From Solwaraspora sp. WMMD406 (lineage in GTDB: Bacteria; Actinomycetota; Actinomycetes; Mycobacteriales; Micromonosporaceae), in NCBI RefSeq assembly GCF_029626025.1, contig NZ_JARUBF010000001.1:2294001-2358000 (forward strand): a stretch of DNA of 64,000 nt, given 5' to 3'. This document shows, piece after piece, positions 63,901 to 64,000 of this stretch. The translations under genes and the position numbers were made by a program. Below the pieces are notes generated by a model. That model did not search any database and was not told where the DNA came from. It was given only the letters and a program-made list of their open reading frames with translations. The stretch's first letter is position 1, and the number at the start of each line of letters is the position of its first letter.

Positions 63901-64000
63901 ATGGCGCACGTGTTGGTGGTTGGCCCGCGCCAACTTCCGGAAGACAGCGTGGTGAAGGTCTGGATCGACAGCGGCAGCACCGGTGGCGGCACCATCCAGG
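63901..64000 (+). CDS. Partial CDS at right edge, unrecognised
   Basis: A frame beginning ATG 63901, with AGGAGAGG about 10 nt upstream, encodes MAHVLVVGPRQLPEDSVVKV and continues out of the window. Too little is visible to name a family. Confidence 0.55.
   Translation, partial: MAHVLVVGPRQLPEDSVVKVWIDSGSTGGGTIQ

Overview
The window is high-GC DNA with actinobacterial gene content: GTG starts, ATGA/GTGA gene overlaps, SURF1, EttA, truncated haemoglobin O, a class F sortase and an L,D-type actinobacterial cobalamin set. The gene order and the trehalose-phosphatase/GH15 fusion suggest Micromonosporaceae. That placement is inferred from content and style, without a database comparison. I see no rRNA, tRNA or CRISPR array.

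Bases 1-7540 are the edge of a non-ribosomal peptide locus. A C-A-T protein (perhaps with a thioesterase) runs off the left edge on the minus strand. Diverging from it are two tandem paralogous free-standing condensation-domain proteins and a TrmB/LuxR-type regulator. A perfect 16-bp hairpin closes that operon against a large secreted subtilase (7670-11470).

Bases 11721-26443 are a sugar regulon with mirrored layout. A ChvE/GguA/GguB-type monosaccharide transporter lies on the minus strand and a LacI regulator sits in the middle. On the plus strand is a second transporter (binding protein, ATPase, two permeases) followed by araB, araD and araA. Near-identical LacI-type palindromes precede both transport operons, with a half-matching copy before the regulator. 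A strong hairpin separates the second binding protein from its ATPase.

Bases 26500-37000 are accessory. They hold decayed IS66 and IS5 pieces, a Rieske/FAD oxidoreductase, and a copper operon (copZ, a membrane-anchored HxHP protein, copA, csoR) with CsoR-type sites at copZ and inside the 3' end of copA. They also hold an APC permease broken by one amber codon, a SURF1 gene, and an IS200/IS605 element whose TnpA looks intact and whose TnpB has lost an internal segment.

Bases 37078-44361 contain corrinoid genes (a cobB-like gene lacking the usual glutaminase cysteine, cobC, cobT, a siroheme synthase/cobA fusion) with a class A penicillin-binding protein on the opposite strand. Bases 44437-59873 are core-like: otsA plus a TPP-GH15 fusion, ettA, thioesterase, YbjN, globin, MFS and MscS proteins, an HNH nuclease, a sortase and its neighbour. 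Bases 59914-64000 are eroding: a frameshifted alcohol dehydrogenase, an XRE regulator with a small unrecognised ORF and a cupin-like protein, two small genes, a frameshifted Phd antitoxin, a GntR remnant and a gene that runs off the end.
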